Assembly (NCBI GenBank): GCA_963422465.1
Contig: OY730175.1
Coordinates: 806,001-870,000, forward strand
Reading direction: 5' to 3'
DNA: 64,000 nucleotides
Source: Lichina pygmaea
Lineage: Eukaryota > Ascomycota > Lichinomycetes > Lichinales > Lichinaceae
Shown: piece after piece, positions 34,268-45,740 of the stretch
How positions within the stretch are numbered: position 1 is the stretch's first letter
How the letters are laid out: every line of letters begins with the position of its first letter
Translations under genes and position numbers: made by a program
Notes under the pieces: model-generated
What the model was told of the DNA's origin: nothing
The model's input: only the letters and a program-made list of their open reading frames with translations
Database searches by the model: none

Positions 34268-35779
34268 TTAGACCCCGTGGGCATGGTTAGCAGCAGGGGC
34301 AGCCCCGTTGGCGTTGCTGGATACATTCTTCTGGCTACTACCAGCAGTTGCTCCACTCGAGCCGGCCATCGCGGAAACACGGGCGCGGGGAGAAATGAGT
34401 GGTTGACCAGCCGGCCGGGGATACAGCCCCGGCTGCATTTGCCAGAAAGCTTGCACGTCCGAGATCCGTGGTCTTCTCATGGGACTCGGACACAGACAGA
34501 GATGGACCATCTCCGACCAATGGCCCGGGACGCCGCGTTGCTCAAGCGCGGCCAGGATGCGATCATCCTCGACCGGGCGTCTCCCCTCCTTCACCCCGAC
34601 CAAGACGAACGACATCGCCTTGGCCAGACTGTACACCTCGGCCGCCTCGACCGCGCGCGGGTAGCTCTGCATCCATCTCGAGAAGACGTTCCACCCTCGG
34701 CCCCCAAATCGACCGGTTCCATTGGGCGACGGCGGAGCCGGCCGGTAAGAGGGACAGTCGGGATGGGAGTCGGGCACAATGTCTGTGGAACCATCCACCT
34801 CGGGCGCCAGCGTACAAGACGATGCGCGACGTTGGCCCCAGTTCATCAGCTTGGCATTGCCCTCGTCGTCGAGGAGGAAGTTTCCCGGCCTGATGTCCAT
34901 GTGGTACAGCCTCGCGACCAGATGGATGTGGGCAACGGCGGCCGACATCTGCGCGCACCAGACGGCTAGAACGCCGAAACTCGTTGTGCTGTCGGCCTGG
35001 TTGTCGAGCGTGCAGCCGCTCAAGCAAGGTACCAGCATCCCACAGATACGTGTCGGCGTGGTACCAGGCTCGGTCAGAAACCCCCTGTCCGGAGTGAGGA
35101 TGTTGAAATGCCACGGAATGCGCTTCGCGACCCGAACCTCGTCTTCCCAGGCCCGATGCAACTGGCAAAACCTCTCGTCGCCGTGCAGGAAGTAGTCGGA
35201 GAAGTCGAACATCTTGCACAAGAACCTCTCCGAGGACCTGAGCCCGAGAGTCACGACGGCTTTCGTTCCACTCCCGTCAAGGTAACGTAGGAAAAAAAGC
35301 CGAGAGCGACATATAGCAGGGCCAAGCTGCCGAAACGAAAAGCTAGGGAAGGGAAGGTGGTTCAGGTAGTCGTAGTAGACTTGATCGCGATGAATCTGAT
35401 AGCTCATCACGCCCTCGATCTGCTCAACTTCAATCATGGCTTGGGGCATGTAAGCGTCCAGATGGTGCTCGCATGCATTCCATATAGCCTTGACAAGGTA
35501 GAGGAAGGAGTACGTCATCGTCTCCCGGTACTGCGCCATCTTGGCGAAGCCAGTTGGCCGTGGTTCGTAGTATCTGGTTATCACTTGGCTGCAAAGCGTA
35601 TCGGCGTATTTTCGACTGTGTTTTAAGCGGTAGAAGAACAAGGCTCCGCTCCGACAACCTCTCAGGTACACGGACATTTTGTCCGGATGGCTGTAGACCT
35701 TGAGACTGATGTTGTTGTTGAACAGGAAAAGAGGTGGTTGAAGGCCGGTCTGTTGGGCATGGCGTTGATTGTCGGCCAT
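34268..35779 (-). CDS. protein kinase-like (possible pseudokinase) protein
   Basis: A single-exon 503-residue frame. The C-terminal half has a recognisable kinase-fold layout: a Lys in FLCKMFDF (candidate beta3), a helix with EDEVRVAKRI, a hinge-like GMLVPCLSGCTL, then YHMDIRPGNFLLDDEGNAKL in place of the HRDxKxxN loop and MNWG where DFG should be. The metal-binding Asp of DFG is therefore Asn, and the family Lys of the catalytic loop is Arg (DIRPGN), so catalysis may be lost or altered. Later EVYSLAKAMSFVL fits the alpha-F region. The N-terminal 200 residues match nothing I know. A TATATAAT box lies near 35943-35950 on this strand, about 165 bp upstream. Function unknown; likely a lineage-specific gene in a transposon-scarred region. 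Confidence 0.75.
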   Translation of the reverse strand: MADNQRHAQQTGLQPPLFLFNNNISLKVYSHPDKMSVYLRGCRSGALFFYRLKHSRKYADTLCSQVITRYYEPRPTGFAKMAQYRETMTYSFLYLVKAIWNACEHHLDAYMPQAMIEVEQIEGVMSYQIHRDQVYYDYLNHLPFPSFSFRQLGPAICRSRLFFLRYLDGSGTKAVVTLGLRSSERFLCKMFDFSDYFLHGDERFCQLHRAWEDEVRVAKRIPWHFNILTPDRGFLTEPGTTPTRICGMLVPCLSGCTLDNQADSTTSFGVLAVWCAQMSAAVAHIHLVARLYHMDIRPGNFLLDDEGNAKLMNWGQRRASSCTLAPEVDGSTDIVPDSHPDCPSYRPAPPSPNGTGRFGGRGWNVFSRWMQSYPRAVEAAEVYSLAKAMSFVLVGVKEGRRPVEDDRILAALEQRGVPGHWSEMVHLCLCPSPMRRPRISDVQAFWQMQPGLYPRPAGQPLISPRARVSAMAGSSGATAGSSQKNVSSNANGAAPAANHAHGV

Positions 35780-38700
35780 GGTTGCAAGAAGGGTGAAGTG
35801 ATGTTGAATTTCTGTAAGTTCCTCGAGGGCTTGTTGCGAGACGATGTCCGGAACGGGTTGTAGAACTTGCTGTTCAGAGACTTTGAAAGAAGAAGGATAT
35901 TGGGGAATGATGCTGACACTCGATGGGATGCGAGAGCGTCTTCATTATATAGGTAGTTCCCATGCAACCAGCACCCCCTCGTCGAAAAGGAGTGTCAAAA
36001 AGGGGCAGGAGCTGCCCCCTGGTCGTGGGTGGGGAAAAAACTTGGAAAATAGTAGTCAGCTTATATAGCTTAAACTTCAGGGGGGGGGTCTCAGTACTTA
36101 ACAGTCACAGAGTAAATACACCTTAGATGTTTGGCGTATAGTCAAATCCTGGATCAGGAAGTGAACATCCCAGAGGGGACTGGACTTGCCTCTGGTCGTG
36201 GGCTGAGAAAGAAGATTCCGAGAATAGTGATTAGCCTTCACGAGGTTACAATTTGATTCCGGGGTTGAAACGTAGTCGAGAAATACGATCAAAGAAGAAT
36301 TATTATATAACATACACTCGGTCTGCTGTAGCTTGACTTGGCCTTGGAGCGTAGTTCTTTTCTTCAGAATAGACTTTGAGTACTCATTCTATTACTGAGA
36401 AGTTTTCTGCCAGCGACTCAAGACTGAATCATAGTCGAGTGCTGAGACTATGTGTATTTCACATAGTCAGCTCTACCTCCAGCCAGCTACTCAAGAGCAA
36501 GTAGTATTTGGGTATCGAGAGAGAGATCAGGTGCCTGAACACGCCCTTTGACACTTGAACATCCGAGGACAACGGAGACTGTGTGAATGTCTTCAGATCG
36601 TGACTGTTCATATAGCTCAGAGAGCTGCTGGACAGAGCATGCTCAAATAAAGAACACATATAAAGGTGTCTAAACCAAAGACTTGTGCGGAGATGCACGA
36701 GGCCAGTCTAAAAACAGCCTGGAGGTGCTCAGATGATGAGGAGAGACGATATTTGCTTTGGCCTCCCGAGCACGAAAACTTGTACATCTTGTCCATTGTG
36801 ACCCCTCCCCCGCCGGTGCCTTCTTCCGCATGGTCCTCACTGCCATCCGCCTATGACTGACACGATGCGCGTGACTTATCAAAGTTCGCGGCTTATATCT
36901 TCCGCTCTTGACATGGCCAAATACCGGGCGGTCCCCATTGAGTTGGATGGCCTTGAGCGGGATGAACTGACAGTCGTCTGCCGACTTTCTCCTCATCTAG
37001 GTCTCGACCAGGGATGTTCCAAAGTGGTATGTCCATGATGCTGTCCGTACTGACTGGCGATTATATAAATCATTAGATCCTGCGTGAAGTGGTTCTTCCT
37101 CCGCCGGATGGCTACTCCGTGGTTCTCTGCTGGGGATCGCTCGCAGCTGAACTGTCTCCGCGGTCCCCAAAGCCCTCATTTGACGTCCGCACGAATGGTA
37201 CCGTAAGCCAAGGGATGCTTGTACGTAAAACTCTGCTCCACATGTTGCCGTCCGTTGCTTGTGTATATCGGCACGGTGGCTGTTGGCGACTTGCTACTGT
37301 ACCGTGAACGCTCGTTGGATGCGACTGCAATCTGACAGCAGCTGCGGAGATCAGCAAAGTACTTCCACCGTATGCAAGTCATATACTATCCAGACTCGCG
37401 TTAGAGTACGTAGCTATCAGGATGATCGCCTACGTACGTACCCCGGGCTACTGGTACTCCAATCCTCGGAGCAATAACATAGCGCGGCGCGGTGAGGCCG
37501 GTAGGTGATTAGCGTTGTCGCAACTGTCAGTTGCATCCAGAGTGGCAAGCCAGATCCTACGGTATGACGCAGTCATATATAAGATGTGTTTGCTGTATGG
37601 TTTGTTTCAGAAAGCTTGCTGGCATCACTTTTCAGCAACTGTTGGCTTGAGAACATCTGGCCTACGATTTGGTCTCCGCAAGTGGGAGTTGCTGAATAAG
37701 GGCTTGGACCTACGAGGTACAGTACGAGTAAGCACCCGTGGCACCCTACATACGGAGTACGCTTGTATGTACTCCGTACATACGGAGTATGTACATACGC
37801 ACTTCCGTACCAGTATGTCGTCCCGTACTTTGCAGGTACTTTATACTTTTCATAACTACGTATCGTACTCGTAGAGACTTTCCAGCAAAAAATTCAGTTG
37901 TTGGCAGATGCTAGCAATGATTCCGTCATCTCTGCTCAACGACCTGATCTGGAGGCACGGAAGTACTCGTGGGGTACTGTATAATCAGCGGTGATAGTGT
38001 TAGCGCGTTACTACATGGTAGTGCTGAGTCAGCTTGTGCTTCATAGCTATTGAGTCTCTGTAGTTGGCTACGTGCAGGCATCTGATCTCGGGTTTTTTGA
38101 AGATGCGGCTCTGCGACATACTCGCGCTCGTACTGCGACGATGTTATTTCCGTCACACCCCTTGTATACGTTGCAGCCGGCGCTCCGCCTGGGCCGTAAC
38201 AGTACTAACGCTTGCCAGACGGGTGCAATATTCCACGATCTCGCTTTCCTTCTTCCCGGCTTGCTCGCATCGGGATTCTTTGTGCTTTTGCCGTCCAGGC
38301 CTCCCACGCCTCCCTCGTTCCTTGTCATGCGCAGTCACTCGTTCCTGGACCCGAGCTCCTCGTCGTCTTACTCGTTGTCGTCACCTTCAGCTTGCTTGTT
38401 TCCATTCTTCTCCCCCTTCTCCCTCGTCCTCTGCCGTTTCAGTCGTTGACACTCCCACCGTCGCCATCGTCGTCGTCGTTGTCGTCGCAAGCAGTATCGC
38501 CACCGCTACCGCCGATCCGAATCTCTGTCGAGCAGAAGCTCCTGCTTCGACTAGGCTTCCCTTGGTCGACGCTAAACTCTAATCTCCGCCACGCGAAGAG
38601 ACTTGGGCACGTTGGGTTGCTGCGTAATCAGCGGTATCGTTTGCCTTCGAGTTTTCGCCTTTGGACGGCGGAAGCTGATCTGTCTTCTCTATCATCGTTG

Positions 38701-38926
38701 CCGGTATCGCAGGTCTCACCGCTCAACACCGCTCCGGGTCCCAGCTCCAAGCCCAACTTGCGCGCTCTGAGTCCCGGTCGATCGCCCACCATCTACTTCC
38801 GCCAGCGGCCTTGCGCCCGGACGGTGTGTTGCGCCGAACGACGCCAGGCACTACCCCACGCTCCACAATCGCATTGCCTCGGTGCGGGCTGAATCATCTC
38901 CCTGGTCTTTGCCTCTGCACGGCGGG
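35780..38926. other. intergenic, 3.1 kb, AT-richer then CT-rich
   Basis: 35800-37900 is AT-richer with no conserved-looking frame. 37735-37815 is crowded with TACGGAGTA/TACTCCGTA palindromes. 38200-38900 is CT-rich and probably the promoter or leader of the AN1 zinc-finger gene. The open frames at 38064-38892 overlap in three phases of this CT-rich DNA. Confidence 0.45.
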
Positions 38927-39238
38927 ATGCCGACCAAGAAGCAGCGCTGCACCTTCAAGGAGTGCAAGGACCCGGCACAACGGATCGTTGGCGACTGCGG
39001 CTTCTGCAGCGGGCATTTTTGCGGGAAGCATAGGCTCTTGGAGGATCACAAATGCGCTGGGCTCGAGGATGTCTGTCGTCCCCAGTCCACCCCTCTCCAT
39101 CACCGATCGTTCATGGAAGAACAGAGCGTCGCTGACACTTAGCCCTTGTTGTCGGGACAACAGTGCAAGAAGGAAAGCCACGATGCCAACGCCAACAAGC
39201 TCAACTCGGAGCGAACCACCGTCATCAAGGGTGTATGA
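38927..39238 (+). CDS. small AN1-type zinc-finger protein
   Basis: Exons 38927-39070 and 39164-39238 give 72 residues, the usual length for these fungal proteins. The AN1 zinc-binding pattern is complete: CTFKEC, CGFC, HFCGKHRLLEDHKC, with the last conserved CKKESH supplied by exon 2. Eight Cys/His ligands bind two zinc ions; AN1 proteins are linked to ubiquitin and proteasome functions under stress, but a specific role here is not known. The C-terminus SERTTVIKGV is typical. The 93-bp intron has a GTCTGT donor. The frame is open upstream of 38927, but homologous proteins start at this Met. Confidence 0.92.
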
Positions 39239-40042
39239 AGCCGTCATCAGCATCTCGTAACCACGACAACACCAACACCAACACCATCCCCTCACCGTGC
39301 TAGACCAGCAAAGAAGATATCCCCTTCCCATCTCCAGATCCGACATGTCATAGACTTTGAACACCATCCTGTCTAGCCCTCTACGTGTTGCACGTTTCCG
39401 TTACTCTGTGTATGCAGCCTGCAGAAGTATCTTCGTTAACACCAAGTTACTATGCATTAGTGCGTCTCTGTATACATCTCTCTTCCTCCTCTTCTTCTCC
39501 TTCCTCTTCTTCTTCTTCTCGCTACTTGCTTCGCTGCGAACTATATCCATCGACTCGCTGTCCAGGTGATAGTACCGCCTCCATCGATACATCCATCTTT
39601 GACCACCTGTTCGTCTGTCCATCTGTGCTTTCGTCGACCTATGCATCTGTCCATCTCTCCATCTCTCCATCTGTCATCCATCATCTATCCATCCGTCAAG
39701 GCACCAACATACACATCCCCCCCCCCCCCCCCCCCCCAATATCCCTCTTCCTATCTTCCACAAAGGCTCAATATAGATCATACTCTACTTCTTGCTCTAC
39801 GCATGACAGTCTCAGCTCTTACGCGGTGTCTTACTAGCCTGTTAGCCTGTCAGCCTGTCTACCCCTCTCTCTTTTTCAAATCCCACCTTATCTTCTCCTG
39901 GTTTGTTCTGTTGTTTGTTCCGGTTCGAGTTCTGTAGCGCTGTTGCCGGTCTGTGTACATTTGTGCGTGGTATAGCGTGATATAATACTATACATCACCT
40001 GGACGACTGCAAGAAAACCCCTACATCACCCAAAGACCCAAG
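39239..40042. other. intergenic between convergent AN1 and endonuclease III genes
   Basis: CT-rich DNA with CCATCTCTCCATCTG-like repeats (39540-39700) and a poly-C run of about 19 at 39719-39737. No gene supported. Confidence 0.5.
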
Positions 40043-41877
40043 TTACCTAGCAGAGCCCACAAAGATATCCTCGAGATCAGGCACCGGCGGGCGAAGAGAT
40101 ACCCCTCTCCGTCCCTCTGCCTCGGGCTCGAGGAGGCCGCGGCCTAGATCCGTTGCGGAGAACACATCTCCGGTCTCTTCTTCTTCTTTCACCTGCTGGT
40201 CTGCAGGGTGGTCTCCATCTGCATTGTCCGTCTCGCTCTTGAACACGGCTGTGCTACCGAGGGTTGTCTCTTCGTCACCATCCTCGCTCTTGAGCGGAGC
40301 GGTGCTGGCACCACAAGTGACAGCAGCCCGAGGCCCGGCACGGCGCTTCTTCCTCAAAACGGTAGTGCTCTTGACGAGCTTTGGGCTGGCGCCACGCCCC
40401 TCGTCCTCATCTTCATCTTCGACCTTGACGACGCGAGCGGCACCTGTTACTCCGTTCGTCTTCCTCGGCGTCGTCGGCCCCACGGTCACAGTATCTTCAT
40501 TCTTCGGCTTTGGCTTTGGCTTCGGCTTCCTCTTCTCGACGACAACCATGCCAGGACAAAGACCCTTTGCTCCGACAGCACATTCCCCGCATTTCCTGCC
40601 GACGGGTAAACACACCGTCTGGCCTAGGCCCACGAGCATGTGATTGATCTCGTGCCAGAGCTCTTTCGGCAGCCATGACTCGAGGCTAAGCCGCGTCTGC
40701 TCGGGAGTCTTTGTGGACTTGAGCTTCGACAGCGGGGTCTTCTTGTCCGGGGGTTCATTGCCCGTACGACGATGAGTGTAGTCGTGCCAGCCCCACAAAT
40801 TCGTGATGCGGTGGACGTGCACGTCCACCCCGATTCCCTCCGTTCGACCCCACGCCGCCGACATGCATAGATACGCCATCTTCGGACCGACGCCCGGAAG
40901 ACTCATCAGCCCTTCGGCGTCGGACGGAATGTCTCCGTGAAACTTATCCCGGAGGATCTCAACCGTGGATTTGATAAACTTGGTCTTGTTGTTGTGGAAG
41001 CCTACCGGGTGGATCAGTTCGTTCAGTAGCGACGCTGACACGGCAAGAACGCCTTCGAGGCTAAAGCCCGGTGGTGGCAGAGACGTCTGTAGGTTCCTTA
41101 TCGCCACTGCCGTCGAGGTGTCCTTGGTTTGCGACGAGAGCATGAGCGAGATGAGAGTCTGAAATCGTTGATCCTGCCTGCGTTGTCAGCAGTGCAAGTC
41201 GATGGACGCGGCGACGCTGAAATACTAGTCCATACCCTTTCGGACACCTCCTCGTCGGCTAAACGTTCGCAGCCCATCGTGTCCACAGGCGCCACAATCT
41301 TCGATCGCATGGCCTTCATGGTATCGTACGTCTCACGCCATCGAGGCGGTGGTTCCACGCCGTCCTCCTCGTCGACCAATCGCTTGACCAGCTGATCCTT
41401 CTCTTCGGCCTTCTTATCTTCGACCTTCTTGGCATTTCGCGGTCGAGCAGTTCTAAAGGGACGAGCTGCTCCCGTGCTCGGTTTCTCACTGTCAGACTCT
41501 GTGCTTGCAAGCTTGCGCTTGCGGCCGGACTTCGCTGTCAAGTCGGCAGCCGACCCAAGAACTTCTCCTTTGCTGGACGCAGCAACATCATCGTAGTCGT
41601 CGTCACTGATGCCCGACACCGAGGGAGGGGAGGACAGCTCGGAGTCCGAGTCCGACTCAATCTCCAGTTGATCTCCGGCGCGACCGGCTCCCTCACCATT
41701 GGGTCGCGCAACCTCAGGCGGCTTCTCGTCGGCTCTAAAGCCATTGGTCGCATTGAAGGCTCGAAGGGATCGCGCAAAAGATCTCGTGTTGCGAGGGGAG
41801 AGCAATATGTTCGGTCTTCCTGCTGGCGAAGCGGCGATGAACTTGCGGGTCTCGTTGGCGCGGCCCGACGTTTGCAT
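40043..41877 (-). CDS. endonuclease III homologue (bifunctional DNA N-glycosylase/AP lyase)
   Basis: Minus-strand exons 41236-41877 and 40043-41173 join to 590 residues. The enzyme removes oxidised pyrimidines and nicks the abasic site in base excision repair, in nucleus and mitochondria. The helix-hairpin-helix [14 protein letters not shown] carries the catalytic Lys (about residue 312) and [17 protein letters not shown] the catalytic Asp (about 331). A Cys cluster [21 protein letters not shown] fits the 4Fe-4S loop. Splicing creates [20 protein letters not shown]. The N-terminal 210 residues are basic and acidic low complexity with possible nuclear signals; the tail beyond the cluster (about 190 residues, KPKPKPKPK and acidic runs) is far longer than in yeast. 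The start at 41877 is chosen because the next upstream Met adds an unlikely hydrophobic leader. Confidence 0.93.
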
Positions 41878-42815
41878 TGTGCAGGTGAAGATTGTCAAAG
41901 ATTGGAAACGTACATTCGTACGTAGGTAGGAAGGCGACAAAACGACGCCCCATCCAAATAGGCTAAAGCATGCAGACACTCATCTTCATGGCAAGCAGTC
42001 ACGGCTAGACGGCTCGTAGCGATGGTACGTACGTAGATAATCTACAATGAGATGATCAAAGTCCGTACTCCCGTATGGACTCTTATCGATTTTGATGGTG
42101 AAGATCCACCGATGATGTCATAAAGAACAACAATCATCACTCTTGGAGCTCCTGCCCTTGAATTTTAAAGGCATGTATACCAGTATATATACTTAGACGG
42201 ACGAAGCCTCTCACCCTCCTTCAATCGCCTTGTGCGCTTTTCACTAGCCCTGGATTGCGAATATGTCTTTCTTCCCAAAGAAGCAAACTGTAGTGCTTCG
42301 TACTTGCGCGGAGGTCGTCGGTGACGTGGGTTGAGACCTTTGGTAGGTCGTGGCCAGTCTCGGATGAGGCAGCCCGACCAACGTACCTCAATGTTCGAAG
42401 TGGTGGCGATGCCCGCAGGCTGAAATAGCCTCGAGGCCCCAGAAGTAGAAATTGCGATGCCAACCCCGACTAGGCGTCGGGAGTGGAGAGCGCGTCGGGT
42501 TTCTTAGCTCCCAGCGCTACACTCCCGGCCTAGCGGTGCGACGAGACACCGATAGCAACGTCGCCCGCGAATGAGTATCGCGGGTATAACGCAGATCGTC
42601 TCCTGGGCTGAGATGCCTGGTTGTAGAAGGTATCGGTGCCTGTTTTGCCCGGCTCAGCCGGCAAGATAGTCTCGATAGACAGCATCTGGTGGCTGGTGGA
42701 CTGTGTGGCCAGTTCGGCATCTGTTGATGGATGCTCCCTGCAATGTTACAAAGACACACCAGCCTGTGACACATTGCCGCCATGTTCCGCCACTACCAGC
42801 TGCATATTGGAAGGC
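41878..42815. other. intergenic, possible small ORF at 42221-42463 (-)
   Basis: TACGTA palindromes lie at 41917-41932 and 42022-42036. A minus-strand frame at 42221-42463 begins MASQFLLLGPRGYFSLRASP, which looks like a mitochondrial targeting peptide, and holds a strong GTACGT donor, but I could not close a convincing downstream exon. On the plus strand TATATATAC at 42183-42191 precedes an ATG at 42262 that opens only 23 codons. Confidence 0.3.
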
Positions 42816-43671
42816 TCAGTCGAAATCGATGACCTTGCCTCTGAGAACATATCTTCCTGCCAAACCACCGAGCAGATAGCCGCAATAAGCACCAGTCACG
42901 ATGGTGACCGGCCATTTCTGCCACTCGCGGTCCCTATCCAACAGTCAGCTATATATCCCACGAATCACATACCCAACACCCAGACTGACCAATCGAGAGG
43001 AATAGGTACGGCTCCAAGCCACGCGCCGATCAGGGTTCCCAGCGCCGCCCCGAAAGGTTCATCGATGGGCATGCTCGCGGAAAGGATATCCCTCCATTTT
43101 TCGCGGTCGCCTCCATGGACGTAAAGAAGCGGCATCACGGCCAGCAAAGAAAAATGGGCGGAGGCGAGTAGAGTATGCGGTAGATGGGTGGTCAATGGAG
43201 CACCTAGCAGGATCATCGCCACAAGAACGACTGGCGTCCCAACCGCCAAAGCCAGGAGCGTGGATAGTACAGCAGGCTATCAAAGTTGTCAGCCATGAGA
43301 CTTTCTGTGTAAGATTCTACGTATGTCTGGCTTACTACGAATTGACCAGCGAAGATTGAGCCTTTGTCGGCATTCCGTTTCCGCGGACGTTCAGCTTTGC
43401 CAGGAGTTGTAAGAGCACTTGTGCTGGCGCTGAGAGCTGACGGTAGACATGTGAAGCTGTGGCCGATCTGGAAAACAAGGAGAGGTGGAAGCGTCCAGGC
43501 CAGTGTCGAGGTTGGATCAAGCACAAGGGCTGGGAAGGAGAGGTAGAACATTGACAGGAGCGCGATTGGGTAGATGTAGCCGTGAGCTCCAGCTTGGCTC
43601 GTATCAGGAGGTCTTACGGTACTTGAAGCTGTGTTTGCTGTCGCCTTTGGAGGCTTTGTAGAAGACGGCAT
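42816..43671 (-). CDS. gpi11: GPI-anchor biosynthesis protein PIG-F (GPI11)
   Basis: Minus-strand exons 43336-43671, 42990-43276 and 42816-42933 give 246 residues. PIG-F/Gpi11 is a polytopic ER membrane protein that works with the GPI ethanolamine-phosphate transferases. Features: several hydrophobic helices ([40 protein letters not shown], and others), then the conserved block [20 protein letters not shown], a middle [34 protein letters not shown] and the [18 protein letters not shown] motif that is completed only by removing the 56-bp second intron. An alternative upstream Met at 43731 exists. GPI anchoring is relevant to at least two GPI-anchored proteins in this window, though not as a linked unit. 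Confidence 0.95.
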
Positions 43672-43955
43672 TGTCGTGGCGAGTGACGCTACCGATGGGA
43701 GCACGCTGAGCACGGTGTGCCCCTCGTTCATCTACGGCTCCGACTCGCTTAGAGTTGACCCTTGCCGGCAATTATTGCCTGCCCCGACTACCTTTGGCCA
43801 CACGGAGACGGCGGGGAGCTGATGTTGAACGTGGGGCATTCATCGTGACAGAGCACATCTAAATCGCCTTCCATTGATCCTGAAGTAGCGGATAAGCCAG
43901 AAAGCTATGGCCTGGACGCAATATACCGGTAGTCAAGACGAGAGCTTGTGTTGCA

Positions 43956-45172
43956 TCATGACTCAGCACGCGGGACCAAGTTACGCAGGGAAAGGTCATA
44001 GACCACGTCCTCGATCTTCTTGAGCTGTGGCGGTGGTCGTCTTCATCAGCGGAAAAATAGACACTTGACCGGATCTCGTGCTACCATACCTGGTACTTGA
44101 TGCTGTCGGTCCGCCTGCGAAGCGAGTCGTTCTTCAAGTTCAGGATCTGAAAGCCGGCATGGACGTCTTTGACGAATTTGCTGATGGCAATGGGCCGATG
44201 ATAGTCACCGAGGGTGACCGAGTTCACCGCAAGCCGAGCCTGGAAACGTCAGAGCAAGTATCACCATGTGATCGGCGAGCTACCCTCACCAGCTCCTCGA
44301 TCAGAGATATCAAGGATTGCAGATACTCTTCAATTGAAAGGTGGAAGGCGTCCTCCTGCTTAAGGTTGACCGGCACTGCAAAGATCGTCAGCAGTCTGAA
44401 ATAGCTAGACTCTAGACCGAAACATGACTACCGTTCATGATTTCGCCCACTTCTTCGATCGTGAGAAGCCGTCCTGATTGGGGCCCGGCATCCGCCCGAG
44501 CGTATCCGCCGAGCCACGTACAGAGCACGATTGCGAAGCACTGGTCCGTAGTCAGCATGTCGAGGCAACTGGTCGTGGGCGTAGCACGGCCCCAACGGGT
44601 TCGCATACAGTGTTCTGGACATCCCTGCTCCACATGCCGTTGTAGCTGCCGAGAGCGGATCAGCATCCAGAAGCTCTGCGAACATGAAGCACAAGACGGA
44701 ACTCAATACCGGTAGTAGGGATACTTGGAAGCGACGACGGCGAGCTGAGCTATCGACTGGAGTTGCCGTCCGATGGACTCTTCAGCGGGTTGTATGACGG
44801 TAGATACTGCGATGCTTAGCATCAATCACACTGACTGCCGTCGACCGCTGCAATGATGAGCACTTACGCTGCGCCGCCGGCGTCGAATGAGCTCGAGAGA
44901 GAATCGCATGGGTGGATCGGGCTGCGGTGGCATGTTAGATACGGCTACACGTCTATGGTCCAGCTCCAGCAGCTTGCATTGGCGGTCGAGGCATTGTAAG
45001 ATGCCTCGAATCTCCTAGACACGAGTCGATGTCAGTCAGTAAAACGTTGCGCGGACGGCCTACAGCAACCTGGTGAACAACATACTTCTCGCACTTGAAT
45101 ATCCTCATCGATCTTGGCCTGTAGATGTTCGAATATGGCTGGGTCTATCATTTCGGGGCCTGGTGCCGCCAT
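43956..45172 (-). CDS. translin (single-strand nucleic acid binding protein)
   Basis: Nine minus-strand exons: 45086-45172, 44978-45014, 44868-44921, 44710-44806, 44609-44645, 44432-44540, 44290-44375, 44090-44239 and 43956-44024; 241 residues. Translin forms, with TRAX, a ring-shaped RNA/DNA-binding nuclease complex (C3PO). The product reads MIDPAIFEHLQAKIDEDIQV, THAILSRAHSTPAAQ, SIAQLAVVASKYPYYRYNGM, WSRDVQNTCFAIVLCTWLGG, GRLLTIEEVGEIMNVPVNLK, LARLAVNSVTLGDYHRPIAI and KFVKDVHAGFQILNLKNDSL, ending in DVVYDLSLRNLV. Intron 2 (44922-44977) begins GC rather than GT: this restores DRQSRSTHAILSRAHSTP, whereas the only GT donor would leave a 29-bp intron. Other introns are 50-71 bp GT-AG. All phases close. 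Confidence 0.95.
44922..44977 (-). other. GC-AG intron in translin
   Basis: A 56-bp intron with donor GCAAGC, a CTAAC branch-point-like site 13 nt from the 3' end, and a CCGCAG acceptor. Position and phase are forced by the reading frames on both sides. Confidence 0.8.
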
Positions 45173-45539
45173 GATCAGTGATGGCAGATGTGGGTGCAAC
45201 GTAGTCTTGTCAATGACGAAGGACGGTTGTCTATGACATCGGACGGCGTTGGAAGGCCATCCACAAATATTCTCAAAACGTGCGAATGTGCGACCGTCTG
45301 AGATTCACATCAACAACAAGGGACCCCGCCTAGCCTCAACGGAATCCCACTACAAGTACAATTTTGCTACGTCCGGCGAATCTCCAACTCATCCATGCCG
45401 AGGCCCGAAATCTCCATTGCCAAGCCACCATCAACCCTTCTCCAGCACCTCGCATAAAGCGAGGATGGTGATGAAAAGCGAACAGAAGAGCCAGCAAGAT
45501 CAAGATGTCGCGTCGACTGGAGACAGTGCGATACCAGTG

Positions 45540-45694
45540 ACACGGTGGGAGCCGACATGCACAAGTGCAGAGGCCGACTCCCAGAATGTAAAAATTAGTA
45601 TAACCAAGAATTGCCATTATTTCAATGACATTTCAGCGGTTAAACTGAAAAGAACAGATACTACACTTGATCTAAGCCAAAAGGCAAAGAGAGC
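45540..45694 (-). ncRNA. U2 spliceosomal snRNA
   Basis: The minus strand reads CTCTTTGCCTTTTGGCTTAG, then ATCAAGTGTAGTATCTGTTC, the near-invariant 5' third of U2. It contains the branch-site recognition GTAGTA (45659-45664), the stem IIa/b region, a Sm-like site AATTTTTAC (45588-45596), and a 3' hairpin whose arms GGGAGTCGGCC and GTCGGCTCCC pair. The 5' end is placed at about 45694 and the 3' end near the base of that hairpin; both are approximate to a few bases. A TATATAAA box sits about 50 bp upstream. It lies about 370 bp upstream of translin on the same strand. Confidence 0.95.
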
Positions 45695-45740
45695 TGGAGA
45701 AGAAAGAAAGAAGAAGAGGAAGAGAAAGGGCGAGGGCGGG

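Noticed and set aside
38064-38892. Overlapping 125-226-residue frames
   Set aside because: Three phases of one CT-rich tract, most likely the leader region of the AN1 gene.
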